Below are positions 35,602 to 44,207 of a stretch of 64,000 nt of DNA, in pieces. Source of the stretch: Pirellulaceae bacterium (GTDB lineage Bacteria; Planctomycetota; Planctomycetia; Pirellulales; Pirellulaceae); NCBI GenBank assembly GCA_019636375.1, contig JAHBXS010000002.1, positions 1,019,621 through 1,083,620 of the forward strand, given 5' to 3'. The notes beneath the pieces are model-generated. The model saw only the letters and a program-made list of their open reading frames with translations, did no database searches and was not told the DNA's origin. How positions within the stretch are numbered: position 1 is the first letter of the stretch; the number at the start of each line of letters is the position of its first letter. Made by a program: the position numbers and the translations under genes.

Positions 35602-35720
35602 ATCAGAAAGACTATGGCAACGGAGCTCGTGAAGAGATTCGAATCAAACAAAAACGCACGCAAGTCTTGACGACTTCCGCTATGGAGAGACTTATTTTTC
35701 CGCGCCAAAAAAGCCTAGGG

Positions 35721-36782
35721 TCAATCGTCGGGCGCGTCCAGGCCGTGTTCTTTCATTTTTTTGTACAGCGTATTCCGGTTGATCCCTAGGCGGGCGGCGG
35801 CTTTGGTTTGTGTACCGTTAGTCGCCTGGAGAACTTGGGCCAGCAGTTCTTTCTCAACGGCACTCACAATTCGTTCGTGCAAGTCGGTGGCGTCTCGATC
35901 TGCCTTGGAGATACCATTGAAGACAAACTCGCGGATCAAGGATTGATCATCGGTCGGCCGAAACACCGCGGCTTGGGCGTCTTGCGCATCCCCCGTCACG
36001 CATTGCGGCAAGAGAGCGGTCGTCAATTCGTTCCCGTCGGCGAGCACGACCGCTCGCTCGATGTAGTTCTGCAGCTCGCGAACGTTACCCGGCCAGTGAT
36101 AGTCGACCAACATTCGCAATGCTTCAGGTTGAATTCGATCAAGGGTGCGCCCATTCACATCGCTGTAGTGAGCCAGAAAATGCTGTACCAATCGTTCGAT
36201 ATCGTCTTTGCGTCGGCGGAGTGGTGGCAAGTGGATCGGCAGCACGTTCAAGCGCCAAAACAGGTCCTCGCGAAAACGCCCTTCTGCAACTTCATTCGCA
36301 AGGTCTACATTACTGGCGGCGATGACTCGCACATCGACTCCGACAGTTCGCGAGTCCCCAACCCGTTCGAACTCTCGCTCTTGCAGGACTCGGAGAAGTT
36401 TGACTTGTAACGTTTTACTGGTCGAATTGATTTCGTCCAAGAAAATCGTACCCCCCGTGGCCGCTTCGAAGCGTCCGGTTCTGTCTCGCAGGGCGTCAGT
36501 AAAGCTCCCTTTGACGTGCCCGAACAGTTCACTGTCGAGCAACGATTCGGGCAAGGCTCCGCAATTAACCCGCACAAACGGGCCGGTGTTGCGTGGAGAG
36601 AGACGATGCAATGCGGCGGCGATCAACTCCTTGCCGGTCCCTGTGTCCCCCAATAATAAAACCGAGGCGTTGCTGCTGGCCGCCTTGAGGGTCAATCGAT
36701 AGACCTCTTGCATGACGGCACTCTGGCCGATCAAGCCGAATTCGGCAGGATTAAAATGCGTCGTGGGAAGCCGGTTCATCAA
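35721..36782 (-). CDS. sigma-54-dependent activator without sensory domain, altered GAFTGA loop
   Basis: 353 residues: AAA+ domain directly from the N-terminus ([23 protein letters not shown]), Walker [17 protein letters not shown] (about 44), sigma-54 contact loop reading GSFTDA in [14 protein letters not shown] instead of GAFTGA, Walker [34 protein letters not shown], and a Fis-type DNA-binding end ([23 protein letters not shown]). No receiver or GAF domain is present, so activity must be set by partner proteins or level. The loop change may weaken sigma-54 contact. Located 121 bp beyond the stop of rplU, same strand. Confidence 0.88.
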   Translation of the reverse strand: MMNRLPTTHFNPAEFGLIGQSAVMQEVYRLTLKAASSNASVLLLGDTGTGKELIAAALHRLSPRNTGPFVRVNCGALPESLLDSELFGHVKGSFTDALRDRTGRFEAATGGTIFLDEINSTSKTLQVKLLRVLQEREFERVGDSRTVGVDVRVIAASNVDLANEVAEGRFREDLFWRLNVLPIHLPPLRRRKDDIERLVQHFLAHYSDVNGRTLDRIQPEALRMLVDYHWPGNVRELQNYIERAVVLADGNELTTALLPQCVTGDAQDAQAAVFRPTDDQSLIREFVFNGISKADRDATDLHERIVSAVEKELLAQVLQATNGTQTKAAARLGINRNTLYKKMKEHGLDAPDD

Positions 36783-36903
36783 TTCCCATCTCGGTGGTTA
36801 CGGACAATTCGGTTGCTCGACCTCGGTTGAGCAAATCCATAGCAGATCAAGCGATCTACCTCTCTAAGAGAAATATAACCGAAAGAACCGACCGGTTGGT
36901 CTA

Positions 36904-37215
36904 TTAGCCAGCGATCTTGCCAATCGTTACGCGAAGGTAATGCTGGCGATGGCCGGTTCGGCGACGAACATTTTTGCGGCGATGGAAGCGAGATGGGTTA
37001 ACCTTCTCGCCTTTGACTGGCCCAACGACGCTCGCAGTGACCGTTGCACCGGAAACCGTTGGTTGGCCAAAACGAAAACCAGAATCGTTAGACACTGCCA
37101 ACACGCGATCAAACGTGATCTCGCTGCCAGCTTCGGCGTCACGCAAATCGATGTCCAGCGTTTGACCTTCTTCCACTTTGTATTGACGACCACCGTCAGC
37201 GATAATTGCGTACAT
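36904..37215 (-). CDS. rplU: 50S ribosomal protein L21
   Basis: 103 residues. The family pattern is clear: MYAIIADGGRQYKVEEGQTLDIDL at the N-terminus, and the C-terminal KGEKVNPSRFHRRKNVRRRTGHRQHYLRVTIGKI, where the basic KxxRRRxGHRQxYTxV stretch binds 23S rRNA. Length is normal (103 in E. coli). In most bacteria rpmA (L27) follows directly; here the next gene is the sigma-54 activator and no L27 frame is visible in between. Confidence 0.95.
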   Translation of the reverse strand: MYAIIADGGRQYKVEEGQTLDIDLRDAEAGSEITFDRVLAVSNDSGFRFGQPTVSGATVTASVVGPVKGEKVNPSRFHRRKNVRRRTGHRQHYLRVTIGKIAG

Positions 37216-37390
37216 GATGACTAACCAGCAAATGTTTCTAAAAAAATTGTGACTTCCGCGAAGTTCGAAAAGCGGCAGTTTTCTCGTGAATTGGAGGGTC
37301 GATTGTAACCCAAGGAGTAGTAATCGTCCAGTCCACCGCTGCGGCTATAAAGGCGGTAGCCTAATGCATTTAACCTATTTAGCCGCACCC

Positions 37391-37936
37391 CTAAGGAGCC
37401 ATTTTTTTCAGTTTTCGCTGAAGAGTTCGGCGAGGAATGTCCAACCGACGAGCGGCTTCGGAAATGTTTCCACCGCAGTCCGTTAAAACGCGATGGATGT
37501 GCTCCCATTGGGCTTCCGCCAACGACGGGGGATGCATTTCTGGGTTTCCTTCCGTCTCTTCGACTTTGGGTAGACTTCCGACAGAAAGGCCTAAGGCGTG
37601 GAGCACTTGGTCGGCATCCGCCGGTTTAGTGACATAGTTCACCGCCCCAATTTTCACGGCTTGAACGGCATTGGCGATACTGCCATACCCGGTCAGGATC
37701 ACGGCTTTCGTATCGGGGGAAATTTTGCGAAGCTCTTTGAGCATCGCTAGCCCATCGTTGTCGGGCATCTTGATGTCCAGCACCGCATAGTTCGGCTTCT
37801 CCCGCGCGGCGACCTCGAGTGCGTCTTTTTGGCATGCCGCCGACAGGACGGTGAGGCCGCGCTTGCTAAAGGCTCGTTCCAAACGGGTACGCAAGATTTC
37901 GTCGTCATCGACGACCAGTATGGTGTTTTCGCTCAT
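37391..37936 (-). CDS. response regulator, RegA/PrrA/ActR-like
   Basis: 181 residues. Receiver domain: ILVVDDDEILRTRL (acidic pocket), phosphorylation Asp in YAVLDIKMPDNDG (about 54), VILTGYGSIANAVQAVKIGAVNYVTKPAD (conserved Thr and Lys). A C-terminal Fis-like helix-turn-helix is EAQWEHIHRVLTDCGGNISEAARRLDIPRRTLQRKLKKMAP. This layout and the final HTH match the RegA/ActR/PrrA group, which controls redox-linked genes. It lies 75 bp downstream of the kinase gene, same strand: a cognate pair. Confidence 0.9.
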   Translation of the reverse strand: MSENTILVVDDDEILRTRLERAFSKRGLTVLSAACQKDALEVAAREKPNYAVLDIKMPDNDGLAMLKELRKISPDTKAVILTGYGSIANAVQAVKIGAVNYVTKPADADQVLHALGLSVGSLPKVEETEGNPEMHPPSLAEAQWEHIHRVLTDCGGNISEAARRLDIPRRTLQRKLKKMAP

Positions 37937-38011
37937 ACCAGAGATTCTATCACAAGGTTTTCCAAAAGTTGACTGCCTAAAAACCCAATTTTTTGACTTT
38001 TTCCGTTTTTT

Positions 38012-39409
38012 TTAAGTTTCGTCGTTTTCACCCGGAAAAGTCCGCGGAATTCGGATGGTAACCTTGGTCCCCACCCCCATCGCGGACTGGTAATCGATGG
38101 TCCCGTCCAGCCTTTCCACCACGTTTTTGGCAAGGTAAACCCCGAGCCCCATCCCCTTTCCGGTCGGTTTCGTCGTGTAAAACGGCTCGGCAATCCGCCG
38201 CAACGTGGCCTCGCTCATCCCCGTGCCGCGATCAGTGATCGTCCACAACCAGTGTTTGGCAAAGCGCTGGATCTCAACGACTACCTCATTCCCATTCGGA
38301 TCAGCGTCGATGGCATTTTGCACGAAGCCCCGCATGGCTTGGCTGAGAATCACAGGTGGAACGTACAAAGTGGCCGCCGAGATCTCGGGCTTAACAATCA
38401 TCCGAACACGCGCTGGCTCGCTGACTTCATCAAGAACCGATTTCCAAAACTCGCCACAAGAGATGTGCTGAATCGTTTCCCCAACCGCCTGCCCCGACTG
38501 GCTTGCCATCCGATCCAAGATCACGCGACAGCGGTCGAGCTGGCTACGAATCAAATGGATGTCGTCCAAGACTTCATCGGAGCCGGGAATATCCAGGGGA
38601 TGCTCCTCAAAAAAATTCTCAACATCTTTCGCAACAATTGCAATCGTAGACAGCGGAGTGGCCAACTCATGTGCTGTTCCGGCGGCCAATGTCCCCAAAG
38701 ATTCCAGCCTCTCTCGACCCGCCTGAATCAATTGTCGATGTTGCAAACTAACTTCTTGTTGACGAAGTTCACTTGTTAGTCGGGTCAGGAAATAAACGAC
38801 CACCGAACACGACGTCACAAACGACAACCAATAGGCCAAATGCAAAATTGTGACTTCACCCGTCAGCCCAATCGGTCGCAGCAGAGGACTGATATGCAAC
38901 TGATCGATTTCCACATGGCGAAACAACAACATCGAAAAACAGGCCACCGCAAGTGCGTTCAATCCCCACGCCCACTGCGGACTAAGAACGACCGCCGATA
39001 AACTCACGTTTACCAAAAAGAACAACGCGAAGGGATTGTTGGCCCCTCCCGTAAGAACCAACAACACCGTCAGCGACAGAATATCCATGATCAGAATCAG
39101 GGCTTGGAGCAAGTCCCAATTAATTCGCGAACTGTGGTCGTCTTCATGAAGACCGCGTGTCCACCAGTGGAGCAAGAGATTACTCCCGGCCGTCAGCAGC
39201 ATCACCGCCGCCATGGCACCCGGAAATGGAATCGGAATCCCCAACAACATCACCACCGCTGCAATCGTCATTAACTGCCCAATAACAGCAACCCATCGCA
39301 GCATCACTAGCCACCGCAAATTCACCACCATTCTCCGATGGGTCAATGAGCTTGGGTCTAGATTTGACAAACTATAGACCGAACCAGCATTCGAATTGTC
39401 TTCGTCCAT
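38012..39409 (-). CDS. membrane histidine kinase, RegB/PrrB-like
   Basis: 465 residues from ATG at 39409; a further ATG 29 codons upstream is possible. About six membrane segments fill residues 30-210. The RegB signature GGANNPFALFFLVNVSLSAVVLSP, part of the quinone-sensing membrane region, is present (about 105). The H-box is LGTLAAGTAHELATPLSTIAIVAKDVE (the His at about 254). The ATPase domain has N-box AMRGFVQNAIDADPNGN, G1 TDRGTGMS, and G2 GKGMGLGVYLAKNVVE. RegB kinases respond to the redox state of the quinone pool. Paired with the RegA-like gene downstream. Confidence 0.9.
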   Translation of the reverse strand: MDEDNSNAGSVYSLSNLDPSSLTHRRMVVNLRWLVMLRWVAVIGQLMTIAAVVMLLGIPIPFPGAMAAVMLLTAGSNLLLHWWTRGLHEDDHSSRINWDLLQALILIMDILSLTVLLVLTGGANNPFALFFLVNVSLSAVVLSPQWAWGLNALAVACFSMLLFRHVEIDQLHISPLLRPIGLTGEVTILHLAYWLSFVTSCSVVVYFLTRLTSELRQQEVSLQHRQLIQAGRERLESLGTLAAGTAHELATPLSTIAIVAKDVENFFEEHPLDIPGSDEVLDDIHLIRSQLDRCRVILDRMASQSGQAVGETIQHISCGEFWKSVLDEVSEPARVRMIVKPEISAATLYVPPVILSQAMRGFVQNAIDADPNGNEVVVEIQRFAKHWLWTITDRGTGMSEATLRRIAEPFYTTKPTGKGMGLGVYLAKNVVERLDGTIDYQSAMGVGTKVTIRIPRTFPGENDET

Positions 39410-39644
39410 TACGTGCAATCTGGGCTTCGTGATCAAAAAATGTGGTGACAAACCTTGCGGAAAACCTTGAGGACTGGCCTCCATCACGCGCAGCAAAAAA
39501 TTTGGCCAGATTGAGTCAGTTTAAGCCCCTCAATGCCGTCTGCCCAGTCGGAGTAAACGGTTCAGAGGCTTTTCTCCCAGGTTACTTTTTGGTTAAAATT
39601 GCGGATTAAATACAATCGAAAACTTTAGTCTTTGCAATCAATCA

Positions 39645-40169
39645 ATGAATACGGCAATTGAAAATCGAATTGAGCCGCGACGGCGCGAAGAGGATCGCTC
39701 GCCACGGCTAACGCCCCAAACACTGACGATCTTATTGGCGATCATGTGCGTTGTGCCTACGATTAGTATCTTCACGATCTATCGCCTCATGCCAGCCGTT
39801 TACGAGAACAAGCTGCAAGCTGAGGTTTTTGCCAAAGATGTCCCTGAAGCATCGACCTATCAACTCCCCTACGAATCCCGCCCGCCTCTGGCCCACAAGG
39901 GGAAGCTTGTCGTGACCAACACCGGCGAAGACACTTGGACTCAATACAACATCCGCATCAATCGGATGTATGGCGACGCTTACCAGATTTACGAGCACCA
40001 CGAGCCGATCAATCCCGGCGAAACCAAAGAATTTGAACTTTCCGAATTCGTCAGCCGCAGCGGTGCCCGCTTCGACGTTCGCTACAACCCTTTGCGAAAT
40101 ATCGAAATTTACGCTCGCCTCCCCTCCGCCTCCCGGGCGACGTTTAACCACAACTTTGAGAAAAAATGA
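39645..40169 (+). CDS. single-pass membrane protein, unknown function
   Basis: 174 residues. A charged, Arg/Glu-rich N-terminus (residues 1-24, RIEPRRREEDRSPR), one membrane segment (LTILLAIMCVVPTISIFTIYRL, about 27-48), and an extracytoplasmic domain of about 120 residues with beta character (GKLVVTNTGEDTWTQYNIRINRMYGDAYQIYEHHEPINPGETKEFELSEFVS), typical of planctomycete proteins that have an Ig-like or NEW3-like fold. Unknown function. A terminator follows. Confidence 0.75.
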   Translation: MNTAIENRIEPRRREEDRSPRLTPQTLTILLAIMCVVPTISIFTIYRLMPAVYENKLQAEVFAKDVPEASTYQLPYESRPPLAHKGKLVVTNTGEDTWTQYNIRINRMYGDAYQIYEHHEPINPGETKEFELSEFVSRSGARFDVRYNPLRNIEIYARLPSASRATFNHNFEKK

Positions 40170-40298
40170 GGCCGATTGGGGTCGATTATCGGATCAGGGC
40201 AGAGTCCGTTACAACAACTTCCCCGATTGCTCAATTGGTTGTTTCGGGAAACAATGAAGGCTGACGCGTTTTGAGAGGGAGGATGACTAAAGACTCGA

Positions 40299-40328
40299 TC
40301 TGGCACGTTTGTGCCGGACTCTTTTTTT
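40299..40328 (+). terminator. putative Rho-independent terminator
   Basis: TCTGGCAC and GTGCCGGA (8-bp stem with one G-U pair) around the loop GTTT, followed by CTCT7. It lies between the 39645 gene and the receiver/HATPase gene. Confidence 0.6.
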
Positions 40329-40431
40329 GTTTCGTTTGGCAAACCCCGCCATCCTCCACTCGTCACCCGTAAAAACTAAAATCAATTCGATTCAACTCCG
40401 TTGTTCGAAAATTAGGTTTCACACTATCGCC

Positions 40432-41343
40432 ATGAACCAAGTCTCATCGAAACGAATCCTCGTTGTTGACGATTCGACCATAGATCGATTGCTGGCTACA
40501 CGCCTGCTGGAGAAACACTCCGAATGGCAGATTGAGCAAGCCGAAAATGGACGAGACGCCTGGCGACAAATCGAAGCCGCCCCCCCCGATCTCGTCATCA
40601 CCGATATGCAGATGCCCGAGATGGATGGGCTGGCGCTCGTCAACCATGTCAAAGGCAAATACCCCAACCTGCCCGTGATCTTGATCACCGCCAAGGGGAG
40701 CGAGCAAGCGGCGGCGGAATCACTCCGCGGCGGAGCGACGAGCTACACGCCTAAGGCGTTCCTCCAAAAAGATTTGTTGCGAACCTGCGAGTACGTGATC
40801 GATTTGGCGAATCATATCCCCTACCCTTCTGTCACGAACCGCGCCTCGTTCGAGCAACGGTTTGTTCTCCAAAACGATTGTGGAATGGTGATGCCTTTGA
40901 TCGAGCACTTGCAAAATCATATGCCGGATTGGGCAGACCCCTGCCGTCTACAACTGGGGATGGCGATCGGTGAAGCGATTGTCAACGCGATGCACCATGG
41001 CAACCTCGAGGTCAGTTCCTCATGCCGCGATGCCGAAGAAAACTCGACCTATTACCAGATGATCAGCGAACGACGCAATCAAACACCGTTTGCTGACCGC
41101 CGCGTCAACGTGCAGGCTCAATTCGGCCAAGAAGAACTCCGCATCAGCGTGATCGACGAAGGACTGGGCTTCAACCCCTTCACCGTCGCCGACCCCCGTG
41201 ACCCTGAAAATCTCACCAAACTCCACGGCCGCGGACTCCTCCTGATCCGCTCCTTCATGGATGAAGTCCACCACAACGACCAAGGGAACGAAATCACGAT
41301 GATCAAACAACGTTTATCAGATGCTATCGGCATCGGCCACTAA
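40432..41343 (+). CDS. response regulator with RsbW-like HATPase output domain
   Basis: 303 residues from ATG at 40432; the frame begins further upstream but the sequence there is not protein-like. Receiver: [22 protein letters not shown], phospho-Asp in [13 protein letters not shown] (about 55), Thr in LITAKGSE, Lys in [12 protein letters not shown]. The second half is an anti-sigma-type ATPase: [14 protein letters not shown] (N-box, about 184) and [10 protein letters not shown] plus [14 protein letters not shown] (G-boxes). Such fusions turn a phosphorylation signal into kinase activity on an anti-anti-sigma factor, or bind a sigma factor. No partner gene is adjacent. It overlaps the convergent RTX gene by 4 bp. 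Confidence 0.85.
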   Translation: MNQVSSKRILVVDDSTIDRLLATRLLEKHSEWQIEQAENGRDAWRQIEAAPPDLVITDMQMPEMDGLALVNHVKGKYPNLPVILITAKGSEQAAAESLRGGATSYTPKAFLQKDLLRTCEYVIDLANHIPYPSVTNRASFEQRFVLQNDCGMVMPLIEHLQNHMPDWADPCRLQLGMAIGEAIVNAMHHGNLEVSSSCRDAEENSTYYQMISERRNQTPFADRRVNVQAQFGQEELRISVIDEGLGFNPFTVADPRDPENLTKLHGRGLLLIRSFMDEVHHNDQGNEITMIKQRLSDAIGIGH

Positions 41344-42890
41344 CTCCTTAGCGAGGCGAAAAACCGGTCGAGGACGGCGAATTTTTGCGCTACTGGACGT
41401 AATGGATCAGTAGAATTCCGAGTCGCGTTAATCCGCTCGGAGTTGTGGAACCGTTGATCGAAATATGATTCCCAAGTCGTTGCAAAGTCTTCTAGTGGAT
41501 TCCAGCGACCATAGTCTCTGGCGAATAAATTTGCTCGATCTGTTTGCCACTGCCAGTTAGAGCCATCCCCTGCTGCGGAGAACCGTTGTAGTTGCTGGGC
41601 TGAAAGGGTCCAGTTGTTGATGCTTCGGAACTCCGGAACAAATCGGTTTTCGTGTTGTTCATCCCAATTATGAGCAATCTCGTGATAGGTTGTGATTCGT
41701 GCGTCCAAGGCTGTTCGAACACTAAGATTCGTAAAAGCAATGCGTCCGGTGTTCGTATTCCAACCTCCAATGTTGTTGAATGCCGGATTACTGGGTGCTC
41801 CGACTCGATCAAAGTTCAATTGTTGTCCATTCACCATTTTTAACAGCCTAGTATTGCCGGTGAGCGTATGCAAATTTCGCAATGCCACATCAACGCTCCT
41901 GATTTCCCAGTCAGTCCAGTTTCCGGCATTGAATTGTACCCGACCGAAACCTTGGAGATTTACGGTAGTAGAGGTAGTATTATTAAACTTTAAGACGGCA
42001 TCGGTTGTACGTACGGTGACGATATGATCCGTGCCAGTGACCCAACGATAAGATCGCTTGCCACGAATTTTGTCCCAAGTACTCTTCCAATAGCCCTCTT
42101 GCCATGATTTGTTTGTTACTAGGTAACGATTGTTTCCAGTCCCACCATCCAAATGATTCCGTTCGACGAGTCCACCGAAAAGACCGTCATTACCTGACCC
42201 GCCGAACAGACGATCATTTCCTCGCCCACCATAAAGGCTGTCGTTGCCATCCTCGCCATAGAGAACATCATTTCCATCGCCGCCGTGAATGATGTCATTG
42301 CCGCTACCTCCATAAATGGTATCGTTGCCATCTTCTCCAAAAATGGTGTCGTGGCCGATGCCTCCATAAATCAAATCGTTGCCACGTCCTCCTGAAATAT
42401 TGTCATCGCCGGCCCCGCCGAAAATGGTATTGTTGCCACCCCAGCCTCTCAAAGTATCGTTACCATCACCACCATACAAAATGTCGTTGCCGTTGAACCC
42501 TTCAAGAAAGTCGTCGCCACGGTTACCGTAGGCGATTATCGGAAGCGAAGAAACGTTGTTCACAAACCGATCACTTCCGGCTCCACCTCGAAATTCGACT
42601 GTTGTTGCAGAACGGATGCGCCGACCCGAGACTGTTTCCCAAAACCTCTGAGAACCGCCGCTTTGGTCAACGACTCGGTATTCCGTTCCGTTGACCCTAA
42701 TTTCCACATTGGTAGCATTATTGTCCGAAATGATGATCAGTTTGCTGCCTTCCCAGGCAAAGGAGGCAACGGCCATTAACTCGCGCTTTTCCAATGCTTC
42801 GAATGAAAGTTCCTCTGACCTTGAAGCGACGGTCCGTTTTCGGGTCTTACGATTTGTTTGAACGAACGAGGCGATTGATTTTCGGAACAT
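41340..42890 (-). CDS. secreted RTX-type calcium-binding protein with HExxH motif
   Basis: 516 residues from ATG at 42890, with GGAG upstream. The N-terminus (residues 1-45) is long, basic and contains [17 protein letters not shown], the planctomycete surface-protein leader. Residues about 125-245 hold 9-residue RTX repeats of the type GGxGNDxLx (for example [30 protein letters not shown]), which bind Ca2+ outside the cell. The C-terminal about 260 residues include [19 protein letters not shown], an HExxH zinc-protease-like motif, so a metalloprotease or metal-binding domain is possible. The gene lies back to back with the ECF sigma gene, whose start is about 460 bp away. Confidence 0.85.
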   Translation of the reverse strand: MFRKSIASFVQTNRKTRKRTVASRSEELSFEALEKRELMAVASFAWEGSKLIIISDNNATNVEIRVNGTEYRVVDQSGGSQRFWETVSGRRIRSATTVEFRGGAGSDRFVNNVSSLPIIAYGNRGDDFLEGFNGNDILYGGDGNDTLRGWGGNNTIFGGAGDDNISGGRGNDLIYGGIGHDTIFGEDGNDTIYGGSGNDIIHGGDGNDVLYGEDGNDSLYGGRGNDRLFGGSGNDGLFGGLVERNHLDGGTGNNRYLVTNKSWQEGYWKSTWDKIRGKRSYRWVTGTDHIVTVRTTDAVLKFNNTTSTTVNLQGFGRVQFNAGNWTDWEIRSVDVALRNLHTLTGNTRLLKMVNGQQLNFDRVGAPSNPAFNNIGGWNTNTGRIAFTNLSVRTALDARITTYHEIAHNWDEQHENRFVPEFRSINNWTLSAQQLQRFSAAGDGSNWQWQTDRANLFARDYGRWNPLEDFATTWESYFDQRFHNSERINATRNSTDPLRPVAQKFAVLDRFFASLRS

Positions 42891-43354
42891 GACTGACTCC
42901 ATGAGTTGGGGAAGACAATGATTGACTAACCGAGTAATGGTCATCCAGTCATCTGGGGGATAAATGAAAATCGTAAAATCATCAGAATTTTTCGATTTTG
43001 TGAAAAATCAAGGATTTTCGAGACATGATCGGTTCGTTAATCGCCTTAAGAACTCGAAATAAGCCACTTTTCGGAAGCGGGGAATTGGGGTTGGGATCGC
43101 AGTTATTTTCGCAGAACTGAGATTCAGAAAGCGGCTCGAATTTCATTAAAGTTGGAGACTCTTCTGGCATTCGGCTTCAACTCCATGCCCGCCACCAGTT
43201 TTCCTCTTCCGCATAGATCATGTATTGAAAAGCGAAACATTTAGGATAGACTTTTGATTAGCCATTCATCGGGATCACCGACATTGAAATGGCTTGATGT
43301 TGAGAGTAAAAGCCTTTTTTACTCAACGGTAGGTTTATGGGGGTTCTAAAGATC
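42891..43354. other. divergent region between the RTX gene and the ECF sigma gene
   Basis: 464 bp with AT-rich stretches around 42970-43020. It contains the promoters of both genes, possibly an ECF-dependent one, but no certain motif was found. No gene supported; the 62-residue open frame at 42982 is not convincing. Confidence 0.5.
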
Positions 43355-43987
43355 ATGTCAGAAAATGAAGATCGACTTGCCGAATCACTCAGCGAGATTT
43401 TGAGTGTCGCTCCAGAATCTGCAGAGGAAATTTGGGCCGAATTTTTTCCGAGGATGATGCGGCTGGCAAAGAAAAAACTAGCCGATCTCCCACGTCGCGA
43501 CTTTGACGAAGAGGACGTTGCCCAAAGTGCGTTGAATAGCTTTTTTCGGGGAAAAAACGGAGGACGCTTCGACCGCCTAGACAGCAAAGATGAAATGTGG
43601 CGGCTCTTGGCAACCATCACAGCTCGAAAGGCAACTCGGCAAAAGAGGCGATACCTCGCTGACAAAAGAGGCGGAGGAGGAGTTAGAGGGGAATCAATCT
43701 TTGTACGGGCAGGACAGAACGACGATTCTATCAATCCAGGACTGGCAGCAATGCGGGACGAAAATTTAATGCCTGAAACGACTGAAGAAATTCTAAACAC
43801 CTGCCAGCACTTGTTAGACCTCCTGCCAGATGAAAAACATCGACAAACTGCTATTTTCAGACTCGAAGGCTACGCCAACCAAGAAATCGCCAGCGAATTA
43901 GGTTGTAGTGTCGCTCGCACCAAACAGCGCCTCCAACGGATTCGCGAAATCTGGAAAAACCATGGGTTCTCTGACGGCCAATCGTGA
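43355..43987 (+). CDS. ECF-family RNA polymerase sigma factor
   Basis: 210 residues from the ATG at 43355 (an ATG 6 codons upstream, at 43337, is also possible). Region 2: SAEEIWAEFFPRMMRLAKKKLADLPRRDFDEEDVAQSALNSFFRG, KDEMWRLLATITARKATRQKRRYLADKRG. Region 4: LLDLLPDEKHRQTAIFRLEGYANQEIASELGCSVARTKQRLQRIREIW, a helix-turn-helix. Extracytoplasmic-function sigma factors of this long type are abundant in Planctomycetes and are often regulated by linked kinases or secreted proteins. It sits between the two large secreted-protein genes and could control them. Confidence 0.9.
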   Translation: MSENEDRLAESLSEILSVAPESAEEIWAEFFPRMMRLAKKKLADLPRRDFDEEDVAQSALNSFFRGKNGGRFDRLDSKDEMWRLLATITARKATRQKRRYLADKRGGGGVRGESIFVRAGQNDDSINPGLAAMRDENLMPETTEEILNTCQHLLDLLPDEKHRQTAIFRLEGYANQEIASELGCSVARTKQRLQRIREIWKNHGFSDGQS

Positions 43988-44207
43988 TTCTGTTTTGCCG
44001 TTTGACACAAACCTATCTTCCCTTGACCAATTAAAGCCAGGAAATTTATGGCTGCGGTAACCTACGCGTTTAGCCGTTTCAAAATCAACGGGTCAATGTC
44101 AGCTTGCATGCGGACGTTTGGGGAAAAGTTGCTCTACCCCTTAAGTAATTCGATTGTGATCCAAGATGTCACTCGCCGAAAAAAGCCCACGGTCTGCTTG
44201 GAAATTG

